64,000 nt of DNA from Lachnospiraceae bacterium (GCA_902363665.1 CABJAW010000002.1:186001-250000); one strand, 5' to 3'. Positions 36,047 through 45,533 are shown, numbered from the stretch's first letter. A program made the numbers and translations. Notes: generated by a model not told the origin, from the letters alone.

Positions 36047-37834
36047 TCACTCCAGAGGGAGACTTTGTGCTGTACAAAGTGCTCCATACCCCACCATCTC
36101 ATTCGGATACACCTCAAACCCCGGAAGCGGTCTTGCGCCTCTTTGAAGATATGCCCGCACTTTTTCTCCGTACAGAAACGGATCGTTTCCTCTTACGATC
36201 CCCCATTCCATCAGAAGCGCTGCGCTTCCGGTCACAAATGGAACAGAAAATGACGTTCCGGTTACCGTTCTGTATCCGCCGCCCGGTGCAGTGGTTGTAA
36301 TTTCAACACCTGGTGCCACCAAATCAGGCCGGACTCCATGTGTTTTTCCAGGCCACCCGCGTCCGGAAAACGCTGCATATCCATTTGTGCGTGAATTATA
36401 TGCTCCAACCGCCAGAATACGCGAAGCTGCGGAGGGGATCGTAAGTGTCACCCCGGGATCCGGACGCAAAAAACGGGTATAAGATCCCCGTGCGCGGCCA
36501 TCACTCATCCACAAATCATATCTGCCATCCACAATTTTTTCCGGTGTCAGTACGATTTTCCAGATGCCACTTTCCAAATATTGCCCTTCTGACGCAGGAA
36601 GCCATTCCAGAAAAATCTCCTGCTGCCCCTGATAAGGCGCCGGTTCCCCATAATAGGCCAGCAGCACCGTGCTGCCAAACCGATACTGCGCCGCTCCTGT
36701 TTCCCTGCCAAGAGGTCCCACCTGACGGTTGATAGGGTCGTATATCTCAATCCGATACGCATCCGCATAGTTTTTCCAGAGCTGCACCGCAAGTGACGTT
36801 TCCTGCTCTCCGATTGTAAACTCAATACTCTTGGCACCTTCTTTCTCCTTGAGATGGCCGGATGCATGACCGTCTGTTGCTGCCTCATTTCCCATCCCTG
36901 TCACAAAGACACTTTTCCAGCGATTTGCCATCTGATCAAGATACGTCTCAAGCAGTGTGTTTCCAAGATGTGATCCGTAAACATTTCCAAAGCTCAGATT
37001 CACTGCCACCGGCCGGCTAAGCTCTTCTGCTTTGCGCACCACATATTCTACCGCCTGCATCACTTCTGCCGTACGCGGAAAACCATCCGCTTCCGGAGTG
37101 CCAAGCTTCACCACGATCAGTTCTGCCTGCGGAGCGACTCCCCGATATTTTCTGCCGGATGCCTGCCCGTTTCCGGCTGCAATTCCAAGCACTTCTGTTC
37201 CATGGCCGCTTAAATCTTCTTCCGGAACGAGCATAAGGCCCGCCTCTCTGCTTCCTGCTGCAAGTGCCGCATCAATCTCTGCTTTGGTGTATTCAACTCC
37301 CTGCGTAAAGCCCTCCGGAATTCTGCCAAATGATTTTTCCCCGCCGGATATACTTTGGTCCCACAAGGTCAGAATCCTGGTTGTCCCGTCCTGCTTTCGA
37401 AAATCAGGATGAAAATAGTCGACTCCTGAGTCAATCACGGCAATCAGGACTCCTCCTCCCTCCAGTCCGTCAACTCCGCTTTGCACTGCTGAAATACAGG
37501 ATTCACGACGTCCCTGCTCCACAGAAAAATAAAGGCGTTTTGGCTTCTCAATATATTCCACCTGACTCAGCCCGGCCAGCAGCTCTATATCCTGCTCCGC
37601 AAGTGTCACGATCGCATAACCCCCGGAAAGCTCCGTAATCTTCCATCGCTCCCCGAATTTATCCTTCGCCACTTTTACAAAATCACTGCCACAGCGCACA
37701 ATGACCTGCCAGGTGCGTGTATATGGCTGATATCCGCTCTCCAGAAGCTCTGATTTCTCACGCTCCTTTTGCGGTGTATTCAGCGCAAGATTCAGCAGAT
37801 TTTCTATTTTCTGATCATTTTTCCGATCGCTCAT
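36047..37834 (-). CDS. S8 family subtilase, Csp-like
   Basis: A 595-residue serine protease without signal peptide. A propeptide-like N-terminus (about residues 40-115, with CGSDFVKVAKDKFGERW) is followed by the catalytic triad: Asp in VIDSGVDYFHPDF (about residue 133), His in LSGHGTEVLGIAAGNG (about 208) and Ser in GTSFSVPFVTGSAALL (about 535). A roughly 150-residue insert between His and Ser is a jelly-roll-like region as in the CspB family of clostridia, whose members process spore cortex hydrolases at germination. ATG at 37834 was preferred over 37840 for RBS spacing; the choice is not firm. Confidence 0.8.
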   Translation of the reverse strand: MSDRKNDQKIENLLNLALNTPQKEREKSELLESGYQPYTRTWQVIVRCGSDFVKVAKDKFGERWKITELSGGYAIVTLAEQDIELLAGLSQVEYIEKPKRLYFSVEQGRRESCISAVQSGVDGLEGGGVLIAVIDSGVDYFHPDFRKQDGTTRILTLWDQSISGGEKSFGRIPEGFTQGVEYTKAEIDAALAAGSREAGLMLVPEEDLSGHGTEVLGIAAGNGQASGRKYRGVAPQAELIVVKLGTPEADGFPRTAEVMQAVEYVVRKAEELSRPVAVNLSFGNVYGSHLGNTLLETYLDQMANRWKSVFVTGMGNEAATDGHASGHLKEKEGAKSIEFTIGEQETSLAVQLWKNYADAYRIEIYDPINRQVGPLGRETGAAQYRFGSTVLLAYYGEPAPYQGQQEIFLEWLPASEGQYLESGIWKIVLTPEKIVDGRYDLWMSDGRARGSYTRFLRPDPGVTLTIPSAASRILAVGAYNSRTNGYAAFSGRGWPGKTHGVRPDLVAPGVEITTTAPGGGYRTVTGTSFSVPFVTGSAALLMEWGIVRGNDPFLYGEKVRAYLQRGARPLPGFEVYPNEMVGYGALCTAQSLPLE

Positions 37835-37919
37835 TCTCATTTCCCGCTAATCTTCTTTGCCATATCATATGAAGCTGCACCAGCTGCTGTACTTCCCTGC
37901 TGAGATAACCTGTCATAAA

Positions 37920-37962
37920 AAGCGAGCCGGTCTTCGGTATAATACCGAATTCCAACTCGCTT
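37920..37962 (-). terminator. Terminator of the MFS transporter gene
   Basis: AAGCGAG.. pairs with ..CTCGCTT and an inner TTCGGTAT / ATACCGAA stem, followed on the minus strand by TTTTTATG. Confidence 0.85.
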
Positions 37963-37963
37963 A

Positions 37964-38040
37964 TTTTTTCTGTTTTCTATTTTCTGTTTTTGATTTTCCG
38001 TTTTCTGTTTTTGATTTTCTGTCTTCAATTTTCTGTTTTT
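37964..38040. repeat. Degenerate tandem repeat in the MFS gene 3' region
   Basis: Units close to TTTTCTGTTTTTGAT are repeated about five times. They lie between the MFS stop and its terminator and open a spurious Lys/Glu/Asn-rich reading frame. Confidence 0.7.
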
Positions 38041-39341
38041 TACTGCTGCCTCGCACACTCCTGCTTATCCGCAATCTTCAGAAATACAAAACCAAGTGCA
38101 AAGAAAATTGCCAGACAAGCTACCGCTACATTAATCGTACCGCCGGCGAGCTTGACTGCGGCAATTACAGCCGAGCCAAGGAAAGACGCTCCCTTGCAGA
38201 AGATATCATAAAGTCCGAAATATTCACCTGAATTTTCAGCCGGAATGATTTTTGAATAGTATGAGCGCGACAGAGACTGGATCGAGCCCTGAAAGCAGCC
38301 CACACCAAATGCCAGAATTGCGAAATGCACCAGCGTGCGCAGCGTCAGCGCATACAGCGCCACACAAAAATAACCTGCGATGCACACCAGGATCAGTGTC
38401 ACCGTATCATACTTTTTCGACAGCTTCGCAAAAATCATAGAACCGCCAAATGCTACCACCTGCGTGGCAAGCAGAAATATAACCTGCCCTACCGTATTCA
38501 GATTCAGATCCGTGCCGATATTGATACAGTTATCGATGATTGTTCCTACACCATCGATATACAGGAAAAAGGCGATCAGGAAAAACAGAACCTTTTTGTC
38601 ATGCAGCGCAATATTTTTCAGCGTTTTTAAAATTCTTCCAAATGCATTTCTTACGGCATGCGGCTCTTTTTCCACGTAATTTTTCTGCTGGTAACTGCGG
38701 ATCAGAGGAATGGTTACGATGAGCCACCAAAGTGCTGTAACGGTAAAACCGATCGCCTTTGATACGCCGCCGGAAAGTTTTCCGAGCATGTCCGGTCCAA
38801 GTACGTACGCAATCAGTGCAATCAGAAACGGAATGCAGGAACCGATATACCCCCAGGCAAATCCATAGGAGGACACCTCATCCATACGTTCTTCTGTCGT
38901 CACATCATTGAGCATGGAATCGTAAAACATCAAAGATGCGTTATAACAGATCCTGGTCAGGATATTGATAACAATAAACACGACCCAGCCCGTTACAAAT
39001 CCGTTCAGAACACAGCCGGTAACGCCAAGCGCTGTTACTGTCGTAAAGAAGATCTTCTTTGAATCCTTGTGATCGGCAAGTGCGCCGCAGACCGGACCAA
39101 GCAGTGCGACCAGTACCGTCACAAGCGCAATGGAAATAGAATAATACGCAGTCGCGCGATCCGCACTGATCTGCCCGGGAGCCGTACCTATCGCCATGCT
39201 CTTAAACCAGATCGGAATCAGTGAACAGGTCAGCATGGTAAAAGCGGAATTTCCCACATCATACAGCACCCATGCAAACTCCTGCTCTGTAAGGCCACGA
39301 AACACCTTTGTCTTATTGAGAAAGCGAAATATTCCCCTCAT
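38040..39341 (-). CDS. MFS transporter, UMF1/Atg22-like
   Basis: A 433-residue major facilitator with about twelve hydrophobic helices. The N-terminal motif EFAWVLYDVGNSAFTML (residues 21-37) is diagnostic for the UMF1 family, whose yeast relative Atg22 exports amino acids from the vacuole. GPVCGALADHKDSKK (about residues 82-96) is the family version of the cytoplasmic loop 2-3 motif. The substrate is unknown; a small metabolite such as an amino acid is inferred. It lies 12 bases after the dimethylargininase-like gene, so both are probably one operon, and it is ended by a terminator. Confidence 0.88.
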   Translation of the reverse strand: MRGIFRFLNKTKVFRGLTEQEFAWVLYDVGNSAFTMLTCSLIPIWFKSMAIGTAPGQISADRATAYYSISIALVTVLVALLGPVCGALADHKDSKKIFFTTVTALGVTGCVLNGFVTGWVVFIVINILTRICYNASLMFYDSMLNDVTTEERMDEVSSYGFAWGYIGSCIPFLIALIAYVLGPDMLGKLSGGVSKAIGFTVTALWWLIVTIPLIRSYQQKNYVEKEPHAVRNAFGRILKTLKNIALHDKKVLFFLIAFFLYIDGVGTIIDNCINIGTDLNLNTVGQVIFLLATQVVAFGGSMIFAKLSKKYDTVTLILVCIAGYFCVALYALTLRTLVHFAILAFGVGCFQGSIQSLSRSYYSKIIPAENSGEYFGLYDIFCKGASFLGSAVIAAVKLAGGTINVAVACLAIFFALGFVFLKIADKQECARQQ

Positions 39342-39353
39342 ATCAGCAATCCC

Positions 39354-40136
39354 TTACAGGAGGCTTGTAAAGCGCAGACTTAAGCAGCTTAAGCCGCCGT
39401 CGATCTTCCGGTATTCAGAAGTATCCACCAGAATCACTTCATAGCCGGCATCCTTTACGATCTGTGCTACCTTTGGAAAATGATCCGGCACGATGACCTT
39501 ACCGTTCATCCAGATGCAGTTTGCCGCATATGCCTCATCCTCCGGAATCACATATTTATTGTATTTTGCAAAGTCCGGTTTGTCGACAAATTCACCGGAT
39601 ACCAGCATGTTGTTGTTCTCGATGTAGTTGACACCCGTCTTTAAGTGAAGCACCTTCTCAAGCGGTACCTCAGAGCCGGTCAGGCCATATTTCTCAAGGA
39701 TTGCGATGAACTGACGGATTCCCTCTTCGTTCGTACGCGCGGAGCGTCCCACATAGAAATGGTCTCCTACCATCATGACGTCTCCGCCTTCCAGCGTGCC
39801 AGGTGCCTTGATATACTCGATGCAGTCCTCCGGGAAGAATTTTTTGATAACCGGAATCATGGCCTCTACCTCTTTATTTCTGGATGCAGCGCCCGGATTT
39901 GTGATGATCGCACACTTTCTGGTCAGTACTGCCGTATCTTCTACGAAGCAGGAATCCGGGAAATTCTCATCGGCATCAAGTACCGTCACCTCTACGCCGC
40001 AGCTCTTCAGCGCTTCAATATATGCGTCATGCTGCTTCAGCGCCAGCTCATAATCCGGCTTTCCAAGCTCTGGTGCGGATGTAATTCCTTCCGTAATCTT
40101 GCTGCATGGTCTTTTTACGATAACATTTTTAAACAT
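39354..40136 (-). CDS. Dimethylargininase-like amidinotransferase family enzyme
   Basis: A 260-residue guanidino-group modifying enzyme, the size of N(G),N(G)-dimethylarginine dimethylaminohydrolases and shorter than arginine deiminase. Motifs in order are FPDSCFVEDTAV (about residue 62), GTLEGGDVMMVGDHFYVG (about 110, with the catalytic His region beyond) and the C-terminal catalytic Cys in GGLSCLSLRF (about 249-258). It probably releases citrulline and an amine from an arginine derivative. Grouped with the UMF1-like transporter 12 bases downstream, which may export or import a related amino acid (inference). Confidence 0.85.
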   Translation of the reverse strand: MFKNVIVKRPCSKITEGITSAPELGKPDYELALKQHDAYIEALKSCGVEVTVLDADENFPDSCFVEDTAVLTRKCAIITNPGAASRNKEVEAMIPVIKKFFPEDCIEYIKAPGTLEGGDVMMVGDHFYVGRSARTNEEGIRQFIAILEKYGLTGSEVPLEKVLHLKTGVNYIENNNMLVSGEFVDKPDFAKYNKYVIPEDEAYAANCIWMNGKVIVPDHFPKVAQIVKDAGYEVILVDTSEYRKIDGGLSCLSLRFTSLL

Positions 40137-40175
40137 AATTTTTCTCCATTCTGCCCGGCCTTGCTGCGGGCTGAC

Positions 40176-40300
40176 TCTTCCGTCTTTGTTATCTTTGCTG
40201 TCTTTGTTGTCTTTGCTCTCTTTTCTGTCTTTTCTGTCTTGTCAGCTTTTGCTGTCTCTTCGCGTTCTTCTGTCTTCGCTTTCTTTTCTGCCGTTTTTTC
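40176..40300. repeat. Low-complexity CTTT/CTG-rich tract upstream of the dimethylargininase-like gene
   Basis: Imperfect repeats of TCTTTGTTGTCTTTGCTG-like units in the 5' region of the gene. The open frame through it (Lys/Glu/Thr-rich) is an artefact. The remainder of 40137-40415 shows no gene. Confidence 0.7.
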
Positions 40301-40415
40301 GCAGAGTTCACGCCGGACACACATAAGACTTCTTTGCTACAGATCTGTAATGCTATTCTATAATACTATACTTCGGCAATTATTTGTACTGTTTCTTCAC
40401 AAATATCCGTATCCC

Positions 40416-41138
40416 TTACAACACCTTTGACAGGAATTCCCTGAGACGCTCATTTCTCGGATGAGAAAAGAATTCCTCCGGCGTATTTTCCTCTTTGATA
40501 AGTCCCTCGTCTACAAAGAGTACCTTTGTGCCAACTTCCCTTGCAAAACCCATCTCGTGAGTGACAATCACCATTGTCATCCCCTCGTCGGCCAGTTCTC
40601 GGATCAGGTCAAGCACCTCGCCTACCATCTCCGGGTCAAGTGCCGAGGTCGGCTCATCGAACAGCATTACTTCCGGATTCATCGCAAGTGCACGCACGAT
40701 CGCAATTCGCTGCTTCTGACCTCCGGAAAGCTTATTCGGATACTCTCCGGCCTTATCCTCCAGGCCGATCCTGCGCAGCAGACGCAGCGCATTTTCTTTT
40801 GCCTCGGCTTTTGTCTGCATTTTCAGACGGACCGGAGCAAATGTGATATTGTCAAGCACCGTCATATGCGGGAACAGGTTGAAATGCTGAAACACCATCC
40901 CCATCTTCTGACGCATCTTGTTGATATCGTTCTGCGGATCGGTGATATTGGTACCATCAAACCAGATCTCACCTCCGGTCGGCTCCTCCAGAAGATTCAG
41001 GCAGCGCAGAAACGTACTTTTTCCGGAGCCGCTCGGTCCGATCACTACGATCTTTTCGCCCTGGTTGATCGTGTAATCGATGCCGTTTAAGACTTTCAGC
41101 CCGTCGAATTCCTTTTTTAATCCCTTAACCTCGATCAC
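40416..41138 (-). CDS. Amino acid ABC transporter ATP-binding protein (GlnQ type)
   Basis: A 240-residue ATPase of the polar amino acid uptake family. Walker [10 protein letters not shown] (residues 33-41), Q-loop VFQHFNLF, signature LSGGQKQR, Walker [13 protein letters not shown] and H-loop VTHEMGFA are all intact. The start is GTG at 41138 with RBS AGGAGG 10 bases upstream; it overlaps the permease gene by 14 bases. Confidence 0.93.
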   Translation of the reverse strand: MIEVKGLKKEFDGLKVLNGIDYTINQGEKIVVIGPSGSGKSTFLRCLNLLEEPTGGEIWFDGTNITDPQNDINKMRQKMGMVFQHFNLFPHMTVLDNITFAPVRLKMQTKAEAKENALRLLRRIGLEDKAGEYPNKLSGGQKQRIAIVRALAMNPEVMLFDEPTSALDPEMVGEVLDLIRELADEGMTMVIVTHEMGFAREVGTKVLFVDEGLIKEENTPEEFFSHPRNERLREFLSKVL

Positions 41139-41865
41139 CCTGCTTCAGCCTCCTCTCCAGAATGCTTACCCCAAAGGATAAAATCATGACACATGCAAAG
41201 TAAACTGCCGCGATGAAAAGCAGCGGCATCATCGGTGACATTGTTCTGCTTCGCACCAGATCCGACGCACGGGTCAGGTCAACAACTGCGATATAGCCGA
41301 CGATCGACGTCTCCTTCAGAACGGCAATTCCCTCATTGCAAAGTGCCGGAAGCGCTGATTTAAACGCCTGCGGAAGAATAATATAGAGAATCGTATCAAA
41401 CGCGCCTACACCAAGAGAACGGCCCGCTTCCATCTGTCCTGCATCTACAGAATTGATTCCTCCGCGCACGACCTCTGATACGTAAGCCGCCGAATTCAGT
41501 CCCATTGCAATACAGCAGACCACGATCTTATTCGGGAAGCCTGCCATGATAACAAACGCCATGATCAGCAGCTGTACCACAAGCGGCACGCCTCTGACTA
41601 CTGCCACATAGAACGCAAGTATTTTGTCAATGATAAAGTACAGCACGTAGCCGATTTTTTTTGCCGGTGTAACCGGCTTTCTCTTTTTGATCTGCACGAA
41701 TCCATACCGCAGCATGGCGATCGCGATACCGAACACCATTCCGACAACGATCGACACAAGTGTGATCAGAATCGTGTTCTCAAAACCTGTCAAAAAAACT
41801 TTGTAGCGGTCATCACGGATAAATGTTTTCACAAACTCCGCTTTGATCTCATCCATCCAGCCCAT
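41125..41865 (-). CDS. Amino acid ABC transporter permease (HisM/GlnP type)
   Basis: A 246-residue membrane subunit. The start at 41865 has RBS AGGCAGGA; the open frame runs 78 codons further upstream but without an RBS and through a repeat-rich gap. The family segment [20 protein letters not shown] (about residues 127-146) holds the EAA-like loop, with [22 protein letters not shown] after it. Partner of the ATPase downstream and the binding protein upstream. Confidence 0.9.
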   Translation of the reverse strand: MGWMDEIKAEFVKTFIRDDRYKVFLTGFENTILITLVSIVVGMVFGIAIAMLRYGFVQIKKRKPVTPAKKIGYVLYFIIDKILAFYVAVVRGVPLVVQLLIMAFVIMAGFPNKIVVCCIAMGLNSAAYVSEVVRGGINSVDAGQMEAGRSLGVGAFDTILYIILPQAFKSALPALCNEGIAVLKETSIVGYIAVVDLTRASDLVRSRTMSPMMPLLFIAAVYFACVMILSFGVSILERRLKQGDRG

Positions 41866-42087
41866 AATCCTGCCTTTCTTCGGAAGCGGATATCCATGAT
41901 CCGCTGTTTTTTGCTTCTGCAGCTCCTGCGCATTCTCCGCCGAGGCCGCAATTTCTTTGCCATTGTACCACACTACAGTGGTCACGTCTACACATATCGG
42001 AATCATTCGACTTTTCTGCAGCAAAACTGCAAAAACAGACAGGATACTCTCTCTGCCGGTCAGTCTGCATTCCCATGACACACAGCG

Positions 42088-42110
42088 AAGCGGATACACT
42101 CGATCCGCTT
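42088..42110. repeat. Palindromic repeat, module 1 variant
   Basis: AAGCGGAT-ACACTCG-ATCCGCTT: the stem is perfect but the loop is changed, a sign that the stem is what is conserved. Confidence 0.75.
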
Positions 42111-42235
42111 CCTCTGCTTTGCTGCTATGTCATTTTGTCAGGTGGACATTTCTGTTTTCAACGCGCTCTGCATCGCCCTCATTCAGATGAAATTTTCCAC
42201 GAATCGTGAGGCCTGTCTTACAGAAAGCATTTGTA

Positions 42236-42300
42236 AAGCGGACATTCGCAATCCGCTTCGCTACTTGCTCATGAACGCAGTCGCTTCGCGACCTGCGTTC
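42236..42300. repeat. Mosaic palindromic repeat, modules 1 and 4
   Basis: Module 1 AAGCGGAC-ATTCGCA-ATCCGCTT (42236-42258), a linker, then module 4 GAACGCAGTCGC-TTC-GCGACCTGCGTTC (42273-42300). It lies between the amino acid binding protein gene and the permease. Confidence 0.8.
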
Positions 42301-42365
42301 AAATACGCTTTCATATAGATACGCCAGCTTCTGCCTGACTGATTTACTCTCTATAAGACTGTTAC

Positions 42366-43259
42366 CTACTCTGTCACTGCTTCAGTAGCTGCCTCTGTGT
42401 CAGCCTCAGTACCTGCTTCCGAAGATGATTCAGCTTCCTCATTCAGTGCGGAAGATTTTGCACTCTCCTCTACGATATACTGGTCGATCGTACCGTCTTC
42501 TTTCAGCGGAACAATGATCTCATTTACTTTTGCGATCAGATCTGTCTCGCCTTTTGCTGCAGCTACCGCATACTCTTCCTGAGTGGAACTTCCGTCTGCG
42601 TATACAGCCTCAAAACATTTCAGGCCATCGTTTACCGTGCAGAGATTTTCTGCCAGCTGCCTGTCGCAGACAACTGCCTGGACATCGCCTGCATTCAGTC
42701 CCATCGCTGCGATCGTCAGGTCTTTGTACTGCTGTACAGATGCACCGCTTCCTGCCAGAACGCCCATGTTTACTTCATCGGAAATCAGGAAGTCACCGGT
42801 TGTGCCAAGATGAACACCTACCGTGTAGCCTGCCAGATCGTCAATGCTCTTTACATCATCGTTGTCTTCTTTTACAACAATGTACTGGCTGGACTCACAG
42901 TACGGCTCTGAAAACTCCATCGCATCTGCACGGTCCTCTGTAACAGTGATCGCTGCCAGTGCCAGATCTGCCTCTCCATTTTCCAGATACATGGAAAGAG
43001 AATCAAAGGATACATTAATGATCTCCAGATCCACGCCAAGACCGTCTGCAATATCTTTTGCGATATCAAGGTCAACTCCGACTACATTCTCGCCCTCCAT
43101 GTATTCAAACGGAGGCCATGCAGCATCAGTTGCCACTACCAGCTTTCCTTTTTCAAGTACACGCTCCAGAGCGGTCTGATCATCTGCCAGGCTTGTGAAT
43201 CCTGCGCTCAGACTAACTACCATTGCCAGTGTCATACAGATTGCGGCTGCTTTTTTCAT
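42366..43259 (-). CDS. Amino acid ABC transporter substrate-binding protein (family 3)
   Basis: A 297-residue extracellular binding protein for polar amino acids. Signal peptide at residues 1-25 (ending FTSLA) without lipobox Cys at the cleavage site. Family 3 pattern LVVATDAAWPPFEYMEG (about residues 40-56), GVDLDIAKDIA, and LAAITVTEDRADAMEFSEPY (about 100-119). The last 25 residues form an acidic Thr/Glu/Ala tail (SSSEAGTEADTEAATEAVTE) that is not part of the fold and shares its end with the sugar-binding protein at 13995-14936. First gene of the three-gene importer; the gap to the permease carries two palindromic repeats. Confidence 0.92.
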   Translation of the reverse strand: MKKAAAICMTLAMVVSLSAGFTSLADDQTALERVLEKGKLVVATDAAWPPFEYMEGENVVGVDLDIAKDIADGLGVDLEIINVSFDSLSMYLENGEADLALAAITVTEDRADAMEFSEPYCESSQYIVVKEDNDDVKSIDDLAGYTVGVHLGTTGDFLISDEVNMGVLAGSGASVQQYKDLTIAAMGLNAGDVQAVVCDRQLAENLCTVNDGLKCFEAVYADGSSTQEEYAVAAAKGETDLIAKVNEIIVPLKEDGTIDQYIVEESAKSSALNEEAESSSEAGTEADTEAATEAVTE

Positions 43260-43384
43260 AATGTATTCCTCCTCGTATTTCTATGCATGTCGTTTCCTGA
43301 TATTTCTCATGCATTCATGAATATTTATGCATAGTATCCTACACCTTCGCGCATAAAAATGCAAGTATTTTTTTAACCGGATCC

Positions 43385-43460
43385 AGAGCATGTTTGAAAA
43401 ATGCTTTCTGCATGATGTATTCCGCAAAGTGAGGCGTACAACCTCATAAGGTGGAACCCG
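43385..43460. repeat. Dispersed repeat remnants upstream of the binding protein promoter region
   Basis: AGAGCATGTTTGAAAAATGC (43385-43404) matches the type found at 18768, followed by part of module 3 (CATAAGGTGGAACCCGCTTG). No gene in 43260-43491. Confidence 0.45.
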
Positions 43461-43491
43461 CTTGCGGGAGGCAAACCTGAAATATCCCCTC

Positions 43492-43896
43492 TCATTCTTC
43501 CAGCATCGTGTTGATCCTTCGGAAGCCGCTCCGGTCCTTTTCTTCCATGCATGCCCAGACCCGCTCGGCAAGCTCTGCCAGCGTGCTGTCCCCGAAGCTG
43601 ATCTCGCCTCCGTAAATGCTCATTCCCTCTGCGATCGCCTGCTGTGCCTCAAGATACTCGTCATAATGTTCATCCCCTTCTACGAAATCATGCTGCACAT
43701 CGATCCCATACTTTTCCTGAAACAGCTGCCTCAGTTCTTCCGCATCAGCCGCCTCCTTCTCCCCGAAAAATACCGGGCCGAGAATCTCATACAGCCATTC
43801 CTTGCGGCGCTCCCGCTCCCGGTCATCACAAGCGATCAGATAAGGACTTCCCTGCACTTCTGCACAATGATCTCTTTTATTTTGTTCTTCTGACAT
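43492..43896 (-). CDS. Hypothetical acidic protein
   Basis: A 134-residue protein that I do not recognise. It is rich in Glu and Asp with a polar N-terminus, and helical segments such as EKEAADAEELRQLFQEKYG; no membrane helix, signal peptide or Cys pattern is present. The start was placed at 43896 (MSEEQNKRDHC) because the longer frame from 43959 lacks an RBS. It lies alone between a repeat-rich gap and the cytidylate-kinase-like gene, separated from that by a terminator. Confidence 0.55.
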   Translation of the reverse strand: MSEEQNKRDHCAEVQGSPYLIACDDRERERRKEWLYEILGPVFFGEKEAADAEELRQLFQEKYGIDVQHDFVEGDEHYDEYLEAQQAIAEGMSIYGGEISFGDSTLAELAERVWACMEEKDRSGFRRINTMLEE

Positions 43897-43996
43897 TTTT
43901 TTACACCCGCTCTCCCCAGTCCGAATGTATATCCCTCTCTTTGTTTTAAAAGATAACATATCATTTCAATAATGTCAATTATTATTGCAGCGAAAA

Positions 43997-44028
43997 ACAC
44001 CGGCTGGCCTCCTTTGGCTTACCGGTGT
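43997..44028 (-). terminator. Terminator of the cytidylate-kinase-like gene
   Basis: ACACCGG / CCGGTGT outer stem with an inner GCC / GGC pair, then TTTTTCG on the minus strand. Confidence 0.8.
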
Positions 44029-44079
44029 TCTCCCTTATTTCCATATCCTGTTTTCTCTGTTCTGATCCGTGCTCTGCCC

Positions 44080-44724
44080 TTACTTCTTCGTTCCCGGCAG
44101 CCCACCAAACCGTACCTTGATGTACTCTTCGATCGCCTCCATCGTTCCCTCAAATCCGAGGCGTTCACTGTTGAGGCACAGGTCATAGTTGCGGGCATCT
44201 GTCCACTCCTGTCCGGTGTAGTAACGGTAGAAATCACTGCGGTACTTGTCGGTCCGCTCCACAAATTTCTCGACGTCTTTTCCGACATACGCGCGGCGCT
44301 CAACGGCCTGCTCGACGCAGTATTTTCTCGATGCATGGACAAATACGCTGACTACGTTGTCGTAATCTTTCAGTACATAATCTGCTGCACGTCCGATGAT
44401 CACGCAGGACTCACGCTGCGCAAGCTCGCGGATGATCTTCGCCTGATAATTGAACAGGTTGTGGTCGCTGACAAACTCGTCGCTGCCCGGCGCGATCAGC
44501 TTTCCCTTGTACTCGCCATGTGCTTTTCCAAAAAACAGCGGAGTACGCTTCAGCTTTTCGTCCGCCTGATTGAACAGCTCCTCTGCGATTCCGCTGTCCT
44601 CAGAGGCCATTTCGATGATCTCGTGCTCATAAAACCCAATGCCAAGATCCTCAGACAACATTTTTCCGACAGTCTTTCCGCCGCTTCCGAAATGTCTGGC
44701 AATCGTAATTACTACGTTTTTCAT
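44080..44724 (-). CDS. Cytidylate-kinase-like protein
   Basis: A 214-residue P-loop protein of the cytidylate_kin2 family found in many Firmicutes. P-loop variant ARHFGSGGKTVGKML (about residues 9-23), then GFYEHEIIEMAS, and a C-terminal helical lid with YRSDFYRYYTGQEW. It may phosphorylate a nucleotide or another small molecule; it is not the essential Cmk of normal annotation. The start at 44724 has RBS GGGGTGAG. It follows the branched-chain amino acid operon by 83 bases. Confidence 0.75.
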   Translation of the reverse strand: MKNVVITIARHFGSGGKTVGKMLSEDLGIGFYEHEIIEMASEDSGIAEELFNQADEKLKRTPLFFGKAHGEYKGKLIAPGSDEFVSDHNLFNYQAKIIRELAQRESCVIIGRAADYVLKDYDNVVSVFVHASRKYCVEQAVERRAYVGKDVEKFVERTDKYRSDFYRYYTGQEWTDARNYDLCLNSERLGFEGTMEAIEEYIKVRFGGLPGTKK

Positions 44725-44807
44725 AGTCTCACCCCTTTTACTATAAGTCAGCACAATTTCAGCGCTTAGTCAAAATCTTCTTCACTGTGCTGCCTGTTTT
44801 CTTTTTC

Positions 44808-45518
44808 TTATTCACCCAGGTACGCTTTCTTGATCGACTCATCATTGAGCAGCACCTGCGCATCGCCGGACTGTACGATCCGTCCGGTCTCAAGCACATA
44901 CGCGCGGTCCGCGATCGAGAGCGCTTTTTTCGCGTTCTGCTCAACGAGGAGCACGGTCGTGCCCGCTTTGTTCAGGCTCTGGATGATATCAAAAATTTCA
45001 TTTACAAGAATCGGAGAAAGTCCCATCGACGGCTCGTCAAGCAGCACGATCTTCGGCTTTGACATCAGCGCACGGCCCATCGCAAGCATCTGCTGCTCAC
45101 CGCCGGAAAGTGTGCCGGCCATCTGGTTCTGACGCTCTTTCAGACGCGGGAAACGCTTGTATACTGTTTCCAGCATCTCATCGATCTCCGCTTTGTCTTT
45201 TCTCGTGTAAGCACCCATTTTCAGGTTCTGGTATACAGAAAGCTGTGCGAACACGCGGCGTCCCTCCGGTACATGTGCCATTCCAAGGCTCACGATCTTA
45301 TGCGCCGGAACCTTTGTAATCTCTTTTCCTTCAAAAACCACGCTGCCCTTTTTCGGCGAGAGCAATCCGGTAATGGTATGGAGGGTTGTTGTTTTTCCTG
45401 CGCCGTTCGCTCCGATCAGCGCAACTGTTTCTCCCTCGTTTACCTCGAAGGAAATTCCCTTGATCGCCTGAATCATTCCGTAGAATACCTGCAGGTCTTT
45501 TACTTCAAGCATTGCCAT
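44808..45518 (-). CDS. livF: Branched-chain amino acid ABC transporter ATP-binding protein LivF
   Basis: A 236-residue ATPase, second of the pair. Walker A GANGAGKTT (about residue 38), signature LSGGEQQMLAMGRAL, Walker B IVLLDEPSMGLSP, H-loop VLLVEQNA. The short length and AHVPEGRRVFAQLSVYQNL segment are typical of LivF. Last gene of the operon, 15 bases after LivG. Confidence 0.93.
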   Translation of the reverse strand: MAMLEVKDLQVFYGMIQAIKGISFEVNEGETVALIGANGAGKTTTLHTITGLLSPKKGSVVFEGKEITKVPAHKIVSLGMAHVPEGRRVFAQLSVYQNLKMGAYTRKDKAEIDEMLETVYKRFPRLKERQNQMAGTLSGGEQQMLAMGRALMSKPKIVLLDEPSMGLSPILVNEIFDIIQSLNKAGTTVLLVEQNAKKALSIADRAYVLETGRIVQSGDAQVLLNDESIKKAYLGE

Positions 45519-45533
45519 TTGTCTGTTTCCTCC

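Noticed and set aside
37837..38058. A 73-codon frame overlapping the subtilase start by ATGA
   Set aside because: Its first part is the Lys/Glu/Asn-rich product of the tandem repeat and its middle is the MFS terminator hairpin. A shorter form is possible but unsupported.
40115..40324. A Lys/Glu/Thr-rich frame upstream of the dimethylargininase-like gene
   Set aside because: It is the translation of the low-complexity tract, without RBS or domain.
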